Of a stretch of 64,000 nucleotides of DNA, positions 1 to 10,005 are shown one piece after another. The position numbers and the translations under genes were made by a program. Position 1 is the stretch's first letter, and the number at the start of each line of letters is the position of its first letter. The stretch lies in assembly GCA_029077825.1 (NCBI GenBank), contig JAQNCT010000006.1, forward strand, positions 17,298-81,297, read 5' to 3'. The notes below the pieces were generated by a model. The model had not been told where the DNA came from and searched no databases. It worked only from the letters and a program-made list of their open reading frames with translations. This stretch comes from Acidocella sp. GTDB taxonomy: Bacteria > Pseudomonadota > Alphaproteobacteria > Acetobacterales > Acetobacteraceae.

Positions 1-173
1 TTCAACTGATGCATCGCGTATATGAGGCGGCGATGCACGGGCTTGAGCCCATCACGGGCATCGGGCAAGGAGCGCGACATGATGGTGGAGAGCGCATAGG
101 CCAGGTAGCGTTGTGAGAGCGCAGCCGCCAGCGGCGCGTCTTCAATATGGCCGGTGCTCATGTCGATAGGCAT
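1..173 (-). CDS. parC: DNA topoisomerase IV subunit A, N-terminal part (truncated by window edge)
   Basis: Reverse complement from ATG at 171-173 reads [57 protein letters not shown], typical of the ParC N-terminus. Confidence 0.9.
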   Translation of the reverse strand, partial: MPIDMSTGHIEDAPLAAALSQRYLAYALSTIMSRSLPDARDGLKPVHRRLIYAMHQL

Positions 174-911
174 TCACTCATCCTCTAGGCGTTCAAGCAG
201 CAGGTCATAAAGCCGCTCCCGCGCCGGTGGAAGAGGCTTATGGCGGCTGCCAAACACATCACGGGCCAAAAAATGGCCGGTCAGTTTCAGCCCATCAAGA
301 CAATCAGCCTCAGTGGCAACGGCGCTATCCAGCAGAAAACCCGGCAGCTTCAATAAACGCGGCGCCCACTCACCGGCAGCGGAAAGTGACAGGGCGCGGC
401 CAGATTTGGGTGATACGTAAGCAAGCTTATCATTATCACCGGCAATGGCGCGCGCGGAAAAATCCAGCCCGAAGCCAAGCTCACGCAGCAGGTCAAGCTC
501 CCACGCCACCAGCGTCGGCAGCGCGATCTGGGCAATGTTAATGCCCGCCAGCAAGCGGGCCAGCCCGGCAAAGACTTCCGGAGCCGGTTCACGCTCAGCC
601 AATGAACCCGCCGCCAAGGCGCAGGCCGCATTCAAAACGGCAAGATTGAGGCGGTCATCCATCGCCAAAGCAGCGGCGGGGTGAACCATCTCGGCGGTAA
701 AATGCCCCAGCTGCTCAGGCAAACGCGCGCCCCAGCGCGCGGCGACCAAGTTGCCTGGTTGCCAGAGTGCGGTTTTGCCACGTGCATTGCCGCCACGCAC
801 CAGCCCCCTCCAGGTACCGCGCCCGGCGGTGAGCAACAGCACCAGGGCATCACCTTCGCCGTGGGGGTGAATCTCCAGGACGATGGCCGGCTCGTCCCAC
901 TCGATGCTCAC
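174..911 (-). CDS. recO: DNA repair protein RecO
   Basis: 245 aa; N-terminal 'EWDEPAIVLEIHPHGEGDALVLLLTAGRGTWRGLVRGG' is a RecO OB-fold signature; directly abuts parC start. Confidence 0.9.
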   Translation of the reverse strand: MSIEWDEPAIVLEIHPHGEGDALVLLLTAGRGTWRGLVRGGNARGKTALWQPGNLVAARWGARLPEQLGHFTAEMVHPAAALAMDDRLNLAVLNAACALAAGSLAEREPAPEVFAGLARLLAGINIAQIALPTLVAWELDLLRELGFGLDFSARAIAGDNDKLAYVSPKSGRALSLSAAGEWAPRLLKLPGFLLDSAVATEADCLDGLKLTGHFLARDVFGSRHKPLPPARERLYDLLLERLEDE

Positions 912-2041
912 CTCAACGCCGCCATGGCGGTGGCAGCCAGATATCGCGCGGCGATGGGCAAAATAGCGTCGTTATAATCAAAATGCGGGTTATGCAGCCC
1001 GGCGGAATTTCCGTTGCCGATCCAGGCATAGGCACCTGGAATTTCCAGCAGAAACCGGCCAAAATCCTCAGCGCCCATGGTGGGGGCCATATCCCGCCGC
1101 ACAGTGAGCCCCTGCCCAGCCGCCGCCGCGGCGGCAAAGTCAGCTTGGGGTTTATGGTTCACGGTGGGCGGCAGGTAGCCGAAAATCTCAACCGTCGCGG
1201 TAAGGCCAAAAGCGGCAGCGGTATGGGCCGCAACCTCACGGATACGCGCCTCGATCTGCGCCATCACCGGCAGCTTCAACGCCCGGAAAGTGCCGCCGAT
1301 GCTCGCCGTATCGGGTATTTGGTTATTGGCGTTGCCGGCTTGCAGCTTGCAGGTGGAAATAACCGCCGTTTCCAGCGGGTCAATGTTGCGGGCTACCACA
1401 GCATTCAATGCGATAATCAAATGTGCCGCCCCTTGCACCGGGTCTGCCCCCAGATGCGGCATGGCGGCATGGGCGGCGTTGCCATGCAGCCTCACCGTGA
1501 AGTTGGTGGCTGCCGCCATCATGGGGCCATCGTGGATCATCACCGAGCCAGTCTCGAGGCCCGGCCAATTATGGTAGCCAAAAATCCGCTCCATCGGGAA
1601 TTTTTGTAACAAACCGTCTTTCAGCATCGCCTCGGCACCGCCAAAGCCTTCCTCCGCGGGCTGAAATACCAGCTGCACGGTACCGGACCAGTCAGCATCC
1701 TCCATCAATAATTTGGCCGCCCCCAATAATGAGGCGGTGTGGCCGTCATGCCCGCAGGCATGCATCACGCCAGGGTTTTTTGAGGTATAGGGCGCATTGG
1801 TAGCTTCCATAATGGGCAGCGCATCCATGTCAGCCCGCAAACCAACCGAGCGATTAGAGCCCGGGCGCGTTAACGTGGCAACCACGCCGTGGCCGCCGAT
1901 ATGTGGTGTGAACGGGATGCCAAGCTTTGCCAGCTCCTGGCAAACAAATGCCGCCGTGGCCGATTCATGCAACGAAAGCTCCGGGTTGGCATGCAGATGA
2001 TGCCGCCAATGACGCAAAATAGTCACAAAATCCAAGGGCAT
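908..2041 (-). CDS. M20 family amidohydrolase (hippurate hydrolase / N-acyl-L-amino acid amidohydrolase-like)
   Basis: 'RRHLHANPELS'-like start, 'GLRADMDALPI', 'MHACGHDGHTA', 'MGAEDFGRFL' motifs; overlaps recO start by 4 nt. Confidence 0.9.
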   Translation of the reverse strand: MPLDFVTILRHWRHHLHANPELSLHESATAAFVCQELAKLGIPFTPHIGGHGVVATLTRPGSNRSVGLRADMDALPIMEATNAPYTSKNPGVMHACGHDGHTASLLGAAKLLMEDADWSGTVQLVFQPAEEGFGGAEAMLKDGLLQKFPMERIFGYHNWPGLETGSVMIHDGPMMAAATNFTVRLHGNAAHAAMPHLGADPVQGAAHLIIALNAVVARNIDPLETAVISTCKLQAGNANNQIPDTASIGGTFRALKLPVMAQIEARIREVAAHTAAAFGLTATVEIFGYLPPTVNHKPQADFAAAAAAGQGLTVRRDMAPTMGAEDFGRFLLEIPGAYAWIGNGNSAGLHNPHFDYNDAILPIAARYLAATAMAALR

Positions 2042-2218
2042 TTAAAAAACCTTATCAAGTTACGCGGCAACGAATGAGGCAGCTTGGTTGCATACACCAT
2101 TATGGGAAAGATTCATTTAGTTACAAAGCGCCACATTCACGCCACCAACATATAACCATGTCGTGACATATAAACTGGGTTTTAAATTTGGTTTGATTTT
2201 CACAAAATGGAGTTTTTC

Positions 2219-2473
2219 ATGCATCACTTGTCACGTTCCAACATTCGTAAATTTGTGTTTGCCGTTGGCTTTATGGTGGTTGGCGGCCTAACCACCGGCA
2301 CCGCCATGGCCTATCAGGGCCACATGTTCAACGCCATGCACGCCTTACAGAACGCCCGCCAGGAATTACTGGCAGCCGCCCCCAATAAAGGCGGTTACCG
2401 TGACCGCGCTATCGACTTGGTGAACCAGGCCATTGCAACGGTACATGAAGGCATCGAAGTCGGCGCCCACTAA
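2219..2473 (+). CDS. small secreted/periplasmic uncharacterised protein (84 aa)
   Basis: ORF-track ORF 2207..2473; GGAG at 2209-2212 spaced 6 nt from ATG at 2219; N-terminal signal peptide (FVFAVGFMVVGGLTTGTAMA) then 'MFNAMHALQNARQELLAAAPNKGGYRDRAIDLVNQAIATVHEGIE'. Confidence 0.75.
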   Translation: MHHLSRSNIRKFVFAVGFMVVGGLTTGTAMAYQGHMFNAMHALQNARQELLAAAPNKGGYRDRAIDLVNQAIATVHEGIEVGAH

Positions 2474-3186
2474 AACGGCGCTTGCGCAGCCGCGATATAG
2501 TTGATCGCCGTATCGCGGCTGATGCGAAAACTTAAATGCCTGGTATCGAAGCTCAAGCCCGCAACATCCGCGAGGCGCAAGCCAGCACTTCGGCATAATC
2601 CACCGAGTTCCACCGGGGTGATGAACTGCCGCCAGTCATGAGTGCCCACCGGCAGCATCCGCAGCAAATATTCCGCACCGAATTTTGCCACCATATAGGC
2701 CCGCTTCGTGCGGTTAAGCGTTGAGATGAACAACAAGCCGCCTGGTTCCAGCAACTCGGCCAGGGTAGCCAGAAAGGCTGCCGGGTCCGCCACATGCTCA
2801 ATAACCTCTAGAGCGGTGATGACCGGGAATTTAATGCCTTCGGCCAGTAGCTCCTCAGCCGTTCCGGTGCGGTATGCCAGGCTGTAGCCCCGGCCAATGG
2901 CGTGAGCTCGGGCGGCCTCAATGGCATTGGGAGCGGCATCCAGGCCTAGTACATCGCAGCCGGCTTTAGCCAGCGCCTCCGAGAGCAACCCCGCCCCGCA
3001 GCCAATATCCAGCACCCGCACGCCGGGGTTGAATTGCTTAAACACGCGCGCCAGTACCCAGCCGGCCCGCACCGGGTTCATCATGTGCAACGGCCGCATC
3101 GGGCCGGTTGGCTCCCACCAGTTCGCCGCCAGCGCGTCAAACCGGGCGATTTCGTCTGCTTTGGCTGAACTTTCGATGGCCATCAT
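2470..3186 (-). CDS. ubiG: bifunctional 2-polyprenyl-6-hydroxyphenol methylase / 3-demethylubiquinol 3-O-methyltransferase
   Basis: 'EIARFDALAANWWEPTGPMRPLHMMNPVR', 'VLDIGCGAGLLSEALA', 'HDWRQFITP'. Confidence 0.95.
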   Translation of the reverse strand: MMAIESSAKADEIARFDALAANWWEPTGPMRPLHMMNPVRAGWVLARVFKQFNPGVRVLDIGCGAGLLSEALAKAGCDVLGLDAAPNAIEAARAHAIGRGYSLAYRTGTAEELLAEGIKFPVITALEVIEHVADPAAFLATLAELLEPGGLLFISTLNRTKRAYMVAKFGAEYLLRMLPVGTHDWRQFITPVELGGLCRSAGLRLADVAGLSFDTRHLSFRISRDTAINYIAAAQAPF

Positions 3187-3269
3187 TGCGGAACCCCTTT
3201 ACCACCGTTATGTGACGCTCCGACCTGAATTGCACAAGCTTCGGGCAGTCTTGGAGCAGTAAATACCAA

Positions 3270-4484
3270 ATGGCGCGCATAGTAATGAAATTCGGCGGCA
3301 CCTCCGTCGCCGACCTGGACCGTATCCGCAACGTGGCAACCCGTGTGCAGCGCGAGGTGGCGGCTGGCCATGAGGTGGCCGTGGTGGTCTCCGCTATGGC
3401 CGGCACCACCAACCAGCTTGTGGCGTGGTGCCAAGGGCTCTCACCGATGTTTGATGCCCGCGAATATGACACTGTTGTAGCCACCGGGGAGCAGGTCACC
3501 GCCGGGCTGCTGGCGATTGCATTGCAAAATCTCGGTCTGGAAGCGCGTTCGTGGATGGGCTGGCAGATTGCGGTGGATACTGACGGTCAGCATGGCAAAG
3601 CCCGGATTAACGACATTGAGGGCGAGGAACTGATCACGCGCATGCAGGCCGGGCAAATTCCGGTGGTGGCGGGTTTTCAGGGCATTGGGCCGGATAACCG
3701 CATCACCACACTGGGCCGTGGTGGGTCAGATACCTCCGCCGTAGCCCTGGCTGCAGCCTTAAAAGCTGACCGGTGTGACATTTATACCGACGTGGACGGC
3801 GTTTACACGACCGACCCGCGGATTGTGGCAAAGGCCAGGAAACTGGATAAAATCACCTACGAGGAGATGCTTGAGCTCGCTTCGGTGGGTGCCAAGGTGC
3901 TCCAGACCCGCTCGGTTGAGCTGGCGATGAAGGAAAAAGTTCGGGTGCAGGTGCTCTCCAGTTTTGTGGAGGCACCGGGAACTCTGGTAGTTGATGAGGA
4001 TGAGATTGTGGAACAGGAAATTGTCGCTGGCATTGCTTACTCACGAGATGAAGCCAAGGTCACGGTCCGCCGGGTGCCTGATAAACCTGGCATCGCCGCG
4101 GCGATTTTTGTGCCGCTCGCCGAGGCTGGCATCAATGTTGACATGATCGTGCAAAACGTCTCGGCGGATGGCACCACCGACATGACGTTCACGGTTGGCA
4201 AAACTGATCTGGTGCAGGCGCTGGCCAGCCTTGACGGTGTGAAAAACGCCATTGGCTATGCTGAGATTAGCACCGACAAAGATGTTGCTAAAATCTCAGT
4301 GGTTGGTGTGGGAATGCGCAGCCATGCGGGTGTGGCGGGCACCATGTTTAAAACCCTGGCGGAAAAGGGCATAAACATCTTGGTCATTTCAACCAGCGAG
4401 ATCAAGGTCAGCGTGTTGATCGCTGCTGAATACACCGAACTCGCGGTGCGTGCGCTGCATACGGCTTACGGATTGGACGCCTGA
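3270..4484 (+). CDS. lysC: aspartate kinase (alpha-type with two C-terminal ACT domains)
   Basis: 'MARIVMKFGGTSVADLDRIRNVA', 'TLGRGGSDTSAVALAAALKADRCDIYTDVDGVYTTDPR'. Confidence 0.97.
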   Translation: MARIVMKFGGTSVADLDRIRNVATRVQREVAAGHEVAVVVSAMAGTTNQLVAWCQGLSPMFDAREYDTVVATGEQVTAGLLAIALQNLGLEARSWMGWQIAVDTDGQHGKARINDIEGEELITRMQAGQIPVVAGFQGIGPDNRITTLGRGGSDTSAVALAAALKADRCDIYTDVDGVYTTDPRIVAKARKLDKITYEEMLELASVGAKVLQTRSVELAMKEKVRVQVLSSFVEAPGTLVVDEDEIVEQEIVAGIAYSRDEAKVTVRRVPDKPGIAAAIFVPLAEAGINVDMIVQNVSADGTTDMTFTVGKTDLVQALASLDGVKNAIGYAEISTDKDVAKISVVGVGMRSHAGVAGTMFKTLAEKGINILVISTSEIKVSVLIAAEYTELAVRALHTAYGLDA

Positions 4485-4485
4485 C

Positions 4486-5535
4486 ATGAACATAACCCCG
4501 GCGGCGAAATTTGCGGCGTTGCAGGCGCGCGGCGCTGAATTCCTCGGCACCGAAATGGCGATCATGGGCGGGGCGATGAGCTGGGTGTCGGAGCGTCATC
4601 TGGTCGCTGCCATCTCAAACGCGGGTGGCTTTGGTGTGATTGCCTGTGGCTCAATGCCGCCTTCGCTGCTGGAAGCCGAAATCACCGCCACCCAGGCGCT
4701 GACCGACAAGCCATTTGGTGTGAACCTCATCACCATGCACCCGCAACTTGATGAATTGGTGCAGGTTTGTCTGCGGGCCAAGGTTGGCCATATTGTATTG
4801 GCTGGTGGCATTCCCCCCGGCCCCGCTGTGCGGGCGGTGAAGGATGGCGGTGCGAAGCTGATTGCGTTTGCCCCGGCGTTGGTTTTGGCAAAACGGTTCG
4901 TAAAATCCGGCGTCGATGCGCTGGTGATTGAAGGCTCGGAGGCCGGGGGACATATTGGCCCGGTATCGCTCACCGTTTTGGCGCAGGAGATTTTGCCGCA
5001 TATTCAGGACATTCCGGTGTTTGTGGCCGGTGGGCTGGGGCGTGGCGAAGCCATTTTGGGGTATCTCGAAATGGGCGCGTCCGGCGCGCAATTGGGTACG
5101 CGGTTTGCGGCCTCGGTTGAGAGCATCGCCCACGCTAATTTTAAAAACGCCTTTGTTCGCGCCAATGCCCGCGATGCGTTACCTTCAATCCAACTCGATG
5201 AGCGTTTTCCAGTCATCCCCGTGCGCGGGCTGGTGAATGAAGGCACCAAGCGGTTCCTGACGCATCAGGCCGAGACACTGAAGAAATTTCAGGCTGGTGA
5301 GTTGGATAAAACCCAGGCGCAGTTGGCCATTGAACATTTCTGGGCCGGTGCGCTGCGGCGGGCGGTGGTTGATGGTGATATTGAAAATGGCTCGGTAATG
5401 GCCGGGCAATCGGTCGGGATGGTGACGTCGATACAAACAGTTGCGGAAGTTTTGCAAGAATTAAAGGCGCAAGCGGTTGCGGCATTGGCGGCACGAGAAC
5501 AAACTCGGGGCTATGCTGAAACCGCCGTCGCCTGA
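4486..5535 (+). CDS. nitronate monooxygenase / 2-nitropropane dioxygenase-like flavoprotein
   Basis: ORF-track ORF 4450..5535; ATG at 4486 directly after lysC is the more likely start; 'GVNLI', 'VIEGSEAGGHIGP', 'VFVAGGLGRGEAI', 'MGASGAQLGTRF'. Confidence 0.85.
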   Translation: MNITPAAKFAALQARGAEFLGTEMAIMGGAMSWVSERHLVAAISNAGGFGVIACGSMPPSLLEAEITATQALTDKPFGVNLITMHPQLDELVQVCLRAKVGHIVLAGGIPPGPAVRAVKDGGAKLIAFAPALVLAKRFVKSGVDALVIEGSEAGGHIGPVSLTVLAQEILPHIQDIPVFVAGGLGRGEAILGYLEMGASGAQLGTRFAASVESIAHANFKNAFVRANARDALPSIQLDERFPVIPVRGLVNEGTKRFLTHQAETLKKFQAGELDKTQAQLAIEHFWAGALRRAVVDGDIENGSVMAGQSVGMVTSIQTVAEVLQELKAQAVAALAAREQTRGYAETAVA

Positions 5536-7807
5536 CCTAGAGACCAAGCCGGACAATAAGCCAAAGCCAAAGCCAAAGCGGCGGCGGCGGATTCGTGACG
5601 CCCGCAAGCTTTTTGCCCGGCTACGGGGCGCGTTGGCCTCGGGTGCTGCCAGCCTACCCGACATTGCGATGTTGGTGGCGCAGGAACTGCCCGCCGATGC
5701 GGTAGCCATCTATGTCGCGCGGGCCGGCGAGTTTCTGGAATTGGCCGCCACCTGCGGGTTGAATGTCAACGCCGTGGGCCGCACCCGTCTGCGGATTGGC
5801 GAGGGGATCATCGGCATGGTGGCGTCATCAGGTGATGCGCTGAACCTGCCGGATGCGCAAAATCATCCACGTTTTGCCTATCGATCCGAAATTGGCGAGG
5901 AGCCGTTTGCCTCGATGCTGGCGATGCCGGTGAAGCGGGCCGGGCGGATTTTGGGCGTTATTGCCCTGCAAAACCGCCAGCCGCGGCTGTTTGCGCCGGT
6001 CGAGGTTGAATCAGTGGCCACCGTGGCCATGCTACTGGCGGAAATTCTCTCCGGTGCCGGGGCCACCGACTTACCCGAGGAAGGTCTGGGGGATGCATTG
6101 CCGAGGCGCTACGCAGGTCATGTGCTCAGCCCCGGTATCGCGCGCGGGCCCATTTTGCCTTACGGTGCTGCCCCGCCGATCAAGCAGTTGCTTACCGACG
6201 ACCCTGACGCCGAGCTGGAGCGGCTGGATAAGGCGGTCGATAAAGCCAATAAAAATCTCGATGGGTTGATTGTAGCCTCACTCCCAGGCGGCAGCGCCCC
6301 GCGCGACGTACTGGAGGCCTACCGGATGGTCGCTCAGTCAGCCGGGTGGCTGACCCGCGTGCGTGAAGCCATTAACGATGGGCTGACGGCTGAAACCGCC
6401 GTCGATAAAATTTCGCGGGATCTGCGCGAACGCATGCGCAAAATCGCGGATCCGTATTTGCGCGAGCGGCTGGCCGATATTGAGGACATGATCGGCCGGT
6501 TGATGGTGGCGCTTGGTGGGGCAGCGGCCAAGCCCGAACGCGCTGACGGGATGTTGCTGCTGGTACGGCGCTTAGGCCCGGCGGATTTGCTGGATTGGCA
6601 TGCACGCGGCATCGCGGGCATCGCAATTGAGGAAGCTTCTGCCTCTGGCCATGCCGCCATCCTGGCCCGTGCCTTGGGGCTACCTGCCTTGCAGGTGGAC
6701 CGAGGCGCCGTGGAAGCAGCCCATGCCGGTGATGAGGCGCTGCTGGATGCCGAAGGTGCGACATTAATTTTACGGCCCGAACCGGAGGTGATCCAGGTTT
6801 ATGACCGCGCCCTGGCCGCCCGCAGCGTGCGAGCGGCGGAGCTTGCCAAATATCGCGATATTCCCGCGGTCACGCTGGATGGCACGGCGGTCAGCCTGAT
6901 GCTGAATGTCGGTCTGGCCCTTGAGCTTGACCAGCTAGAGCGTACCGGCGCCGATGGAATTGGCCTGTACCGCACTGAAATTGCAGCATTGGCCGCAGGT
7001 GGTTTGCCAGATGTTGCCGCCCAGGCGGCGGAATATGCCAGGGTGCTGGACCGCGCCAAGGGCCGCCGCGTGCAGTTTCGCACCCTGGACCTGGGCGCTG
7101 ACAAATTGCTGCCCGGTGAGACCAATGCCGGTGAGGAAAACCCGGCGATGGGCTGGCGCTCACTGCGGGTGGGGCTGGACCGCCCTGCCATATTGCGGCG
7201 GCAATTGCGGGCATTATTGCTGGGGGCACAGGGGCGGCCACTCTCGATCATGTTCCCCATGGTGGCCACGGTGGAAGAATTCCGCGCCGCGCGGGACTTG
7301 CTGGATGCCGAAGTGGCAAGGGTACGCCCGGCACCGGAACATCTGGAATGTGGCTCGATGATTGAAGTGCCATCGCTTCTGTTCCAATTGCCGGGGCTGT
7401 TGGCGGAGGCGGATTTTGTCTCGGTCGGGACCAATGATCTGATGCAGTTTTTATTCGCCGCCGACCGTGGCACACCTGAGCTAGCAGACCGCTATGATAC
7501 GCTGAGTGCCCCGGTTTTGGAGTTGCTGGAGCGGCTGGCAGCCGATTGCCGGGAGGCTGGAGTACCGCTTTCAGTGTGCGGTGAAGCTGCTGGCCGGCCT
7601 TTGGATGCATTGGCCTTTGCCGCCATTGGGGTGGCTACACTTTCGATGTCTGGCAATGCCATATTGCCGGTGAAAGCCATACTGGCGGCGGTTGATTTAA
7701 ATAGTTTCCGACCGGTTTTGAAAGAACTGCGGCGGGCCGGAGCGGCGGGCGGCAGCATCCGGGAGCCTTTGACAAGCTGGGCGCGCGAGCATCATTTGCC
7801 GGTTTAG
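5513..7807 (+). CDS. ptsP: phosphoenolpyruvate-protein phosphotransferase PtsP (PTSNtr enzyme I with N-terminal GAF domain)
   Basis: GAF-like N-terminus; 'GIAIEEASASGHAAILARALGLPAL', 'GADGIGLYRTEI', 'FRTLDLGADK', 'EVPSLLFQL', 'SVGTNDLMQFLFAADR'. Start taken at internal Met 5513. Confidence 0.93.
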   Translation: MLKPPSPDLETKPDNKPKPKPKRRRRIRDARKLFARLRGALASGAASLPDIAMLVAQELPADAVAIYVARAGEFLELAATCGLNVNAVGRTRLRIGEGIIGMVASSGDALNLPDAQNHPRFAYRSEIGEEPFASMLAMPVKRAGRILGVIALQNRQPRLFAPVEVESVATVAMLLAEILSGAGATDLPEEGLGDALPRRYAGHVLSPGIARGPILPYGAAPPIKQLLTDDPDAELERLDKAVDKANKNLDGLIVASLPGGSAPRDVLEAYRMVAQSAGWLTRVREAINDGLTAETAVDKISRDLRERMRKIADPYLRERLADIEDMIGRLMVALGGAAAKPERADGMLLLVRRLGPADLLDWHARGIAGIAIEEASASGHAAILARALGLPALQVDRGAVEAAHAGDEALLDAEGATLILRPEPEVIQVYDRALAARSVRAAELAKYRDIPAVTLDGTAVSLMLNVGLALELDQLERTGADGIGLYRTEIAALAAGGLPDVAAQAAEYARVLDRAKGRRVQFRTLDLGADKLLPGETNAGEENPAMGWRSLRVGLDRPAILRRQLRALLLGAQGRPLSIMFPMVATVEEFRAARDLLDAEVARVRPAPEHLECGSMIEVPSLLFQLPGLLAEADFVSVGTNDLMQFLFAADRGTPELADRYDTLSAPVLELLERLAADCREAGVPLSVCGEAAGRPLDALAFAAIGVATLSMSGNAILPVKAILAAVDLNSFRPVLKELRRAGAAGGSIREPLTSWAREHHLPV

Positions 7808-7845
7808 CAAGCCGGTGCTTTAAAGCTGCGACCACAGGAATTTTC

Positions 7846-8745
7846 ATGGATCAACAACTCGAGACCTTTGTAATGCAGAGCGAGGCTGAGGGGCCGATTG
7901 CCGGAACTGCCCGTACCGGGATGGAGTTACGTCAGGTGCGCGAGCGTTTGGGCTGGCAACTGCCTGATCTGGCCGCCAGCTTGCGAATCCGCCTGCCTTA
8001 CCTGGAAGCCATTGAGCGCGGCGAATTATCCGCCCTGCCGGGCGTTGCGTACCAGACCGGGTTTGTGCGGACCTATGCCCAGGCGCTCGGGTTGGATGGC
8101 GATGAGATTTTGCGCCGTTTCCGGGCCGAGGGGTCGAATTTTTCAGCGCAAGCGCATTTGAGCTTTCTGGCGCCGATCCCAGACCGCGCCGTGCCCACGG
8201 GAGCGATTGTGCTGCTGAGCGTGTTGGTGGTGCTGGCCGGGTATGGGCTGTGGTATCGCCACACCGCCGAACAGGCCAAACTGGCCACTGCGGTGCCGAA
8301 TGTGCCCACGGAGCTGGCCCCGCTGGCGGCCCCCCCCAAACCTCCGACAATTACAACCGCCCCGGCCGCTGCGCCTGCCGCTACGGCCCCCAACGCAGCC
8401 GCACCTGACACTACCGCGCCGTCAGCAACGCCGGCAGCAGCTCCTGCCGTTGCCCCGCCAGCGCAGAACCTGACGATTCAGGCCAGCTCTGATGACTGGG
8501 TAGAAGTGCAGGATGCCAAGGGCACGATCGTATTCAGTAAGCTGCTGCATTCTGGAGATAGCTGGCCGGTGCCTGACTTGCCCGGACTGGTTATGACCGT
8601 CGGCAATGCCGGGGCCACCACCATCAGCACGTCCGGTAAAACCAGCGCACCCTTGGGGGCCGCGGGGGTGGCGCTGCATAATTATCAATTGACCCCAGCG
8701 ATTGCGGCAGGGACCTCGACAACGGCACCGTCCAAGACCAATTGA
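7846..8745 (+). CDS. helix-turn-helix / DUF4115 (RodZ-like) protein
   Basis: N-terminal HTH_25 'MELRQVRERLGWQLPDLAASLRIRLPYLEAIERGELSALPGVAYQTGFVRTYAQALGLD', one TM segment, Ala/Pro linker, C-terminal DUF4115-like domain. Confidence 0.85.
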   Translation: MDQQLETFVMQSEAEGPIAGTARTGMELRQVRERLGWQLPDLAASLRIRLPYLEAIERGELSALPGVAYQTGFVRTYAQALGLDGDEILRRFRAEGSNFSAQAHLSFLAPIPDRAVPTGAIVLLSVLVVLAGYGLWYRHTAEQAKLATAVPNVPTELAPLAAPPKPPTITTAPAAAPAATAPNAAAPDTTAPSATPAAAPAVAPPAQNLTIQASSDDWVEVQDAKGTIVFSKLLHSGDSWPVPDLPGLVMTVGNAGATTISTSGKTSAPLGAAGVALHNYQLTPAIAAGTSTTAPSKTN

Positions 8746-8769
8746 GCAGCAAAAATTTAAGGACCGGCA

Positions 8770-9894
8770 ATGAATTACCGTGAATACCAGCAGATCACTC
8801 GCCGCAAATCCCGCCAGATCAGCGTGGGCACTGTGAAGGTGGGGGGCGGTGCCCCGATTAGCGTGCAGACCATGACCAACACGCTGACCACTGATATTGA
8901 TGCTACCGTGGCGCAAATTCTGCGGGCTGAGGCGGCTGGCGTGGATATTGTGCGAGTTTCATGCCCCGATGAAGAGAGTACAGCGGCGTTAAAACATATT
9001 GTGCCACAAGTGAATGTACCGATCGTCGCGGATATTCATTTTCATTATAAGCGCGGCATTGAAGCGGCCCAAGCTGGTGCTGCATGTTTACGAATCAACC
9101 CAGGTAACATTGGCAGCCCGGAGCGGGTGCGCGATGTGATTAAGGCGGCGCGCGATTATAATTGTTCAATGCGCATTGGGGTGAATGCTGGCAGCCTTGA
9201 GAAGCATTTATTGGAAAAATACGGTGAGCCTAACCCTGAAGCCCTGGTTGAGAGCGCGCTGGAGCACGCCAAAATTTTGCAGGATCATGATTTTCATGAA
9301 TTCAAAATCTCGGTGAAAGCATCTGACGTTTTCATGGCAGTGGCCGCTTACCAGCAGCTAGCTGATGTGTGCGACCATCCGTTACATATTGGCATTACCG
9401 AAGCCGGCAGCAAACGTGCCGGCACGGTGAAATCATCAATCGGTCTTGGCGCGCTACTCTGGGCTGGCATTGGTGACACAATGCGTGTGTCACTTTCAGC
9501 TGAGCCTGAGGAAGAAGTGCTGGTTGGCTGGGATATTTTGAAGTCACTGGGAATTCGTCATCGTGGAGTGCGGATTATTTCGTGCCCTTCATGTGCCAGG
9601 CAAGGTTTCAACGTGATTAAAACCGTTGAGACTTTGGAAGAGCGCCTGGCCCATATTAAAACCCCCATTACGCTTTCAATTATCGGTTGCGTCGTGAACG
9701 GGCCGGGTGAAGCGCTGATGACTGATTTGGGGCTGACCGGTGGCGGCAATGGCAAGCACATGATTTATGCTGCTGGAAAAACTGACCATACGATTGATGG
9801 CGGCGACATGGTGGAACATATCATCGAGTTGGTCGAGAAAAAGGCGGCAGCGCTGGAAGCCGAAAAGACACTGGAAAAACAAGCTGCGGCGTAG
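8770..9894 (+). CDS. ispG: 4-hydroxy-3-methylbut-2-en-1-yl diphosphate synthase (flavodoxin)
   Basis: 'VSVQTMTNT'-like, '[33 protein letters not shown]', '[27 protein letters not shown]', '[10 protein letters not shown]'. Confidence 0.97.
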   Translation: MNYREYQQITRRKSRQISVGTVKVGGGAPISVQTMTNTLTTDIDATVAQILRAEAAGVDIVRVSCPDEESTAALKHIVPQVNVPIVADIHFHYKRGIEAAQAGAACLRINPGNIGSPERVRDVIKAARDYNCSMRIGVNAGSLEKHLLEKYGEPNPEALVESALEHAKILQDHDFHEFKISVKASDVFMAVAAYQQLADVCDHPLHIGITEAGSKRAGTVKSSIGLGALLWAGIGDTMRVSLSAEPEEEVLVGWDILKSLGIRHRGVRIISCPSCARQGFNVIKTVETLEERLAHIKTPITLSIIGCVVNGPGEALMTDLGLTGGGNGKHMIYAAGKTDHTIDGGDMVEHIIELVEKKAAALEAEKTLEKQAAA

Positions 9895-9909
9895 CGGCAC
9901 TTCCCTCCT

Positions 9910-9938
9910 CGTCATTGCGAGCGCAGCGAAGCAACCCA
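9910..9938 (+). repeat. REP-like half-element CGTCATTGCGAGCGCAGCGAAGCAACCC
   Basis: Resembles the common bacterial intergenic repeat CGTCATTGCGAGCGNAGCGAAGCAATCC; lies in the ispG-hisS gap. Confidence 0.5.
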
Positions 9939-10005
9939 TTGTTTGTGAAGCGGTACGTGATGATGGTTTGACCCATTACTTCGTAACGCGTGAGAGTTTG
10001 TATTT

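Noticed and set aside
983-1609. 208-aa plus-strand ORF opposite the M20 amidohydrolase
   Set aside because: Shadow ORF of a clear coding gene; no recognisable domain
3187-3269. Lysine riboswitch upstream of lysC
   Set aside because: The gap is under 90 nt with no recognisable conserved core
6799-7473. 224-aa minus-strand ORF opposite ptsP
   Set aside because: Ser/Arg/Pro-rich shadow translation of a well-supported ptsP gene, typical of GC-rich DNA
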